The notes under the pieces are model-generated. The model was not told the DNA's origin and searched no databases. It saw only the letters and a list, made by a program, of their open reading frames with translations. The translations under genes were made by a program, and so were the position numbers. A stretch of DNA of 32,834 nt from a bacterium (lineage in GTDB: Bacteria; Zixibacteria; MSB-5A5; WJJR01). Shown here one piece after another: positions 32,694 through 32,834 of this stretch; position 1 is the stretch's first letter; every line of letters starts with the position of its first letter. Where the stretch lies: assembly GCA_021813505.1 (NCBI GenBank), contig JAKAKI010000037.1, positions 1-32,834 of the forward strand, in the 5' to 3' direction.

Positions 32694-32834
32694 ATGGAAT
32701 CGAGAATGGGTTCCGGGGAAAACCGGGCGCGTCGGCGCTTGGCTACGTTGGCGTTGTTGTTGGGGCTCCCGTCGGTGGCGGTGCTTCACGGGGCGGAATC
32801 GCCCGAGAAAATGGCGGGGCGGAATCAGACGGAG
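32694..32834 (+). CDS. Exported protein, N-terminus only (cut by window edge)
   Basis: ATG 32694 follows GGGGAGG at 32682-32688. The visible 47 residues are an export signal: a basic start (MESRMGSGENRARRR), a hydrophobic core (LATLALLLGLPSVAVL) and a likely cleavage around HGAES. No mature-domain sequence is available, so no function can be assigned. Confidence 0.7.
   Translation, partial: MESRMGSGENRARRRLATLALLLGLPSVAVLHGAESPEKMAGRNQTE

Overview
The window comes from a GC-rich bacterial chromosome with a Gram-negative cell plan: it has a secretin, an OmpA-type peptidoglycan-anchoring lipo/periplasmic protein and a type II secretion-like assembly system. The gene mix (DUF3536-type GH57 glucan enzyme beside glgB and malQ, a fused ADP-forming acyl-CoA synthetase, many palindromic intergenic repeats) fits an uncultured lineage of the FCB group such as Zixibacteria or a relative. 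That placement is inference from gene content; no rRNA or other phylogenetic marker lies in the window.

Layout. 1-2.0 kb is an accessory patch: the last codons of an IS110-family transposase, several kinds of dispersed palindromic repeat, and a secreted FTP/PepSY 'propeptide only' protein whose end lies inside one copy of a ~60-base direct repeat. 2.0-2.9 kb holds a small Arg-rich protein with its own terminator and a DUF2784 membrane protein. 2.9-5.3 kb is a long transketolase-family enzyme. 5.7-6.9 kb is an OmpA-family protein with an internal beta-sandwich-like domain and a good terminator. About 0.9 kb of apparently non-coding DNA follows.

7.9-18.0 kb is the largest unit: a tightly overlapping operon in the order ATPase (GspE/PilB), secretin, PilM/GspL-like, PilO/GspM-like, PilP/GspC-like, PilX/GspK-like with a beta-helix body, two minor pseudopilins and a major pseudopilin, facing a separately transcribed GspF/PilC platform gene on the other strand. 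It is a type II secretion / type IV pilus-like machine with an unusual composition: three STN modules in the secretin, a GspK stand-in with repeated hydrophobic strands, and a pseudopilin with Ala rather than Gly at the apparent cleavage site. No prepilin peptidase or retraction ATPase is in the window.

18.8-22.9 kb is a three-gene set: thiolase, AlkD-like HEAT-repeat protein, and a fused ADP-forming acetyl-CoA synthetase. Thiolysis of acetoacetyl-CoA followed by ATP-yielding acetate release is a sensible shared pathway for the first and third. 23.3-24.0 kb is a secreted haem-binding (CxxCH) protein.

24.0-32.2 kb is an alpha-glucan/glycogen block: glgB and a GH57-DUF3536 enzyme in one minus-strand operon, then malQ and a small CBM48 glycogen-binding protein also on the minus strand. 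Between these two glucan units sits a plus-strand gene that appears to fuse a Panacea (SocA-like) antitoxin domain to a RelE/ParE-like toxin fold. The window ends in the first 47 codons of an exported protein with a good promoter and ribosome binding site.
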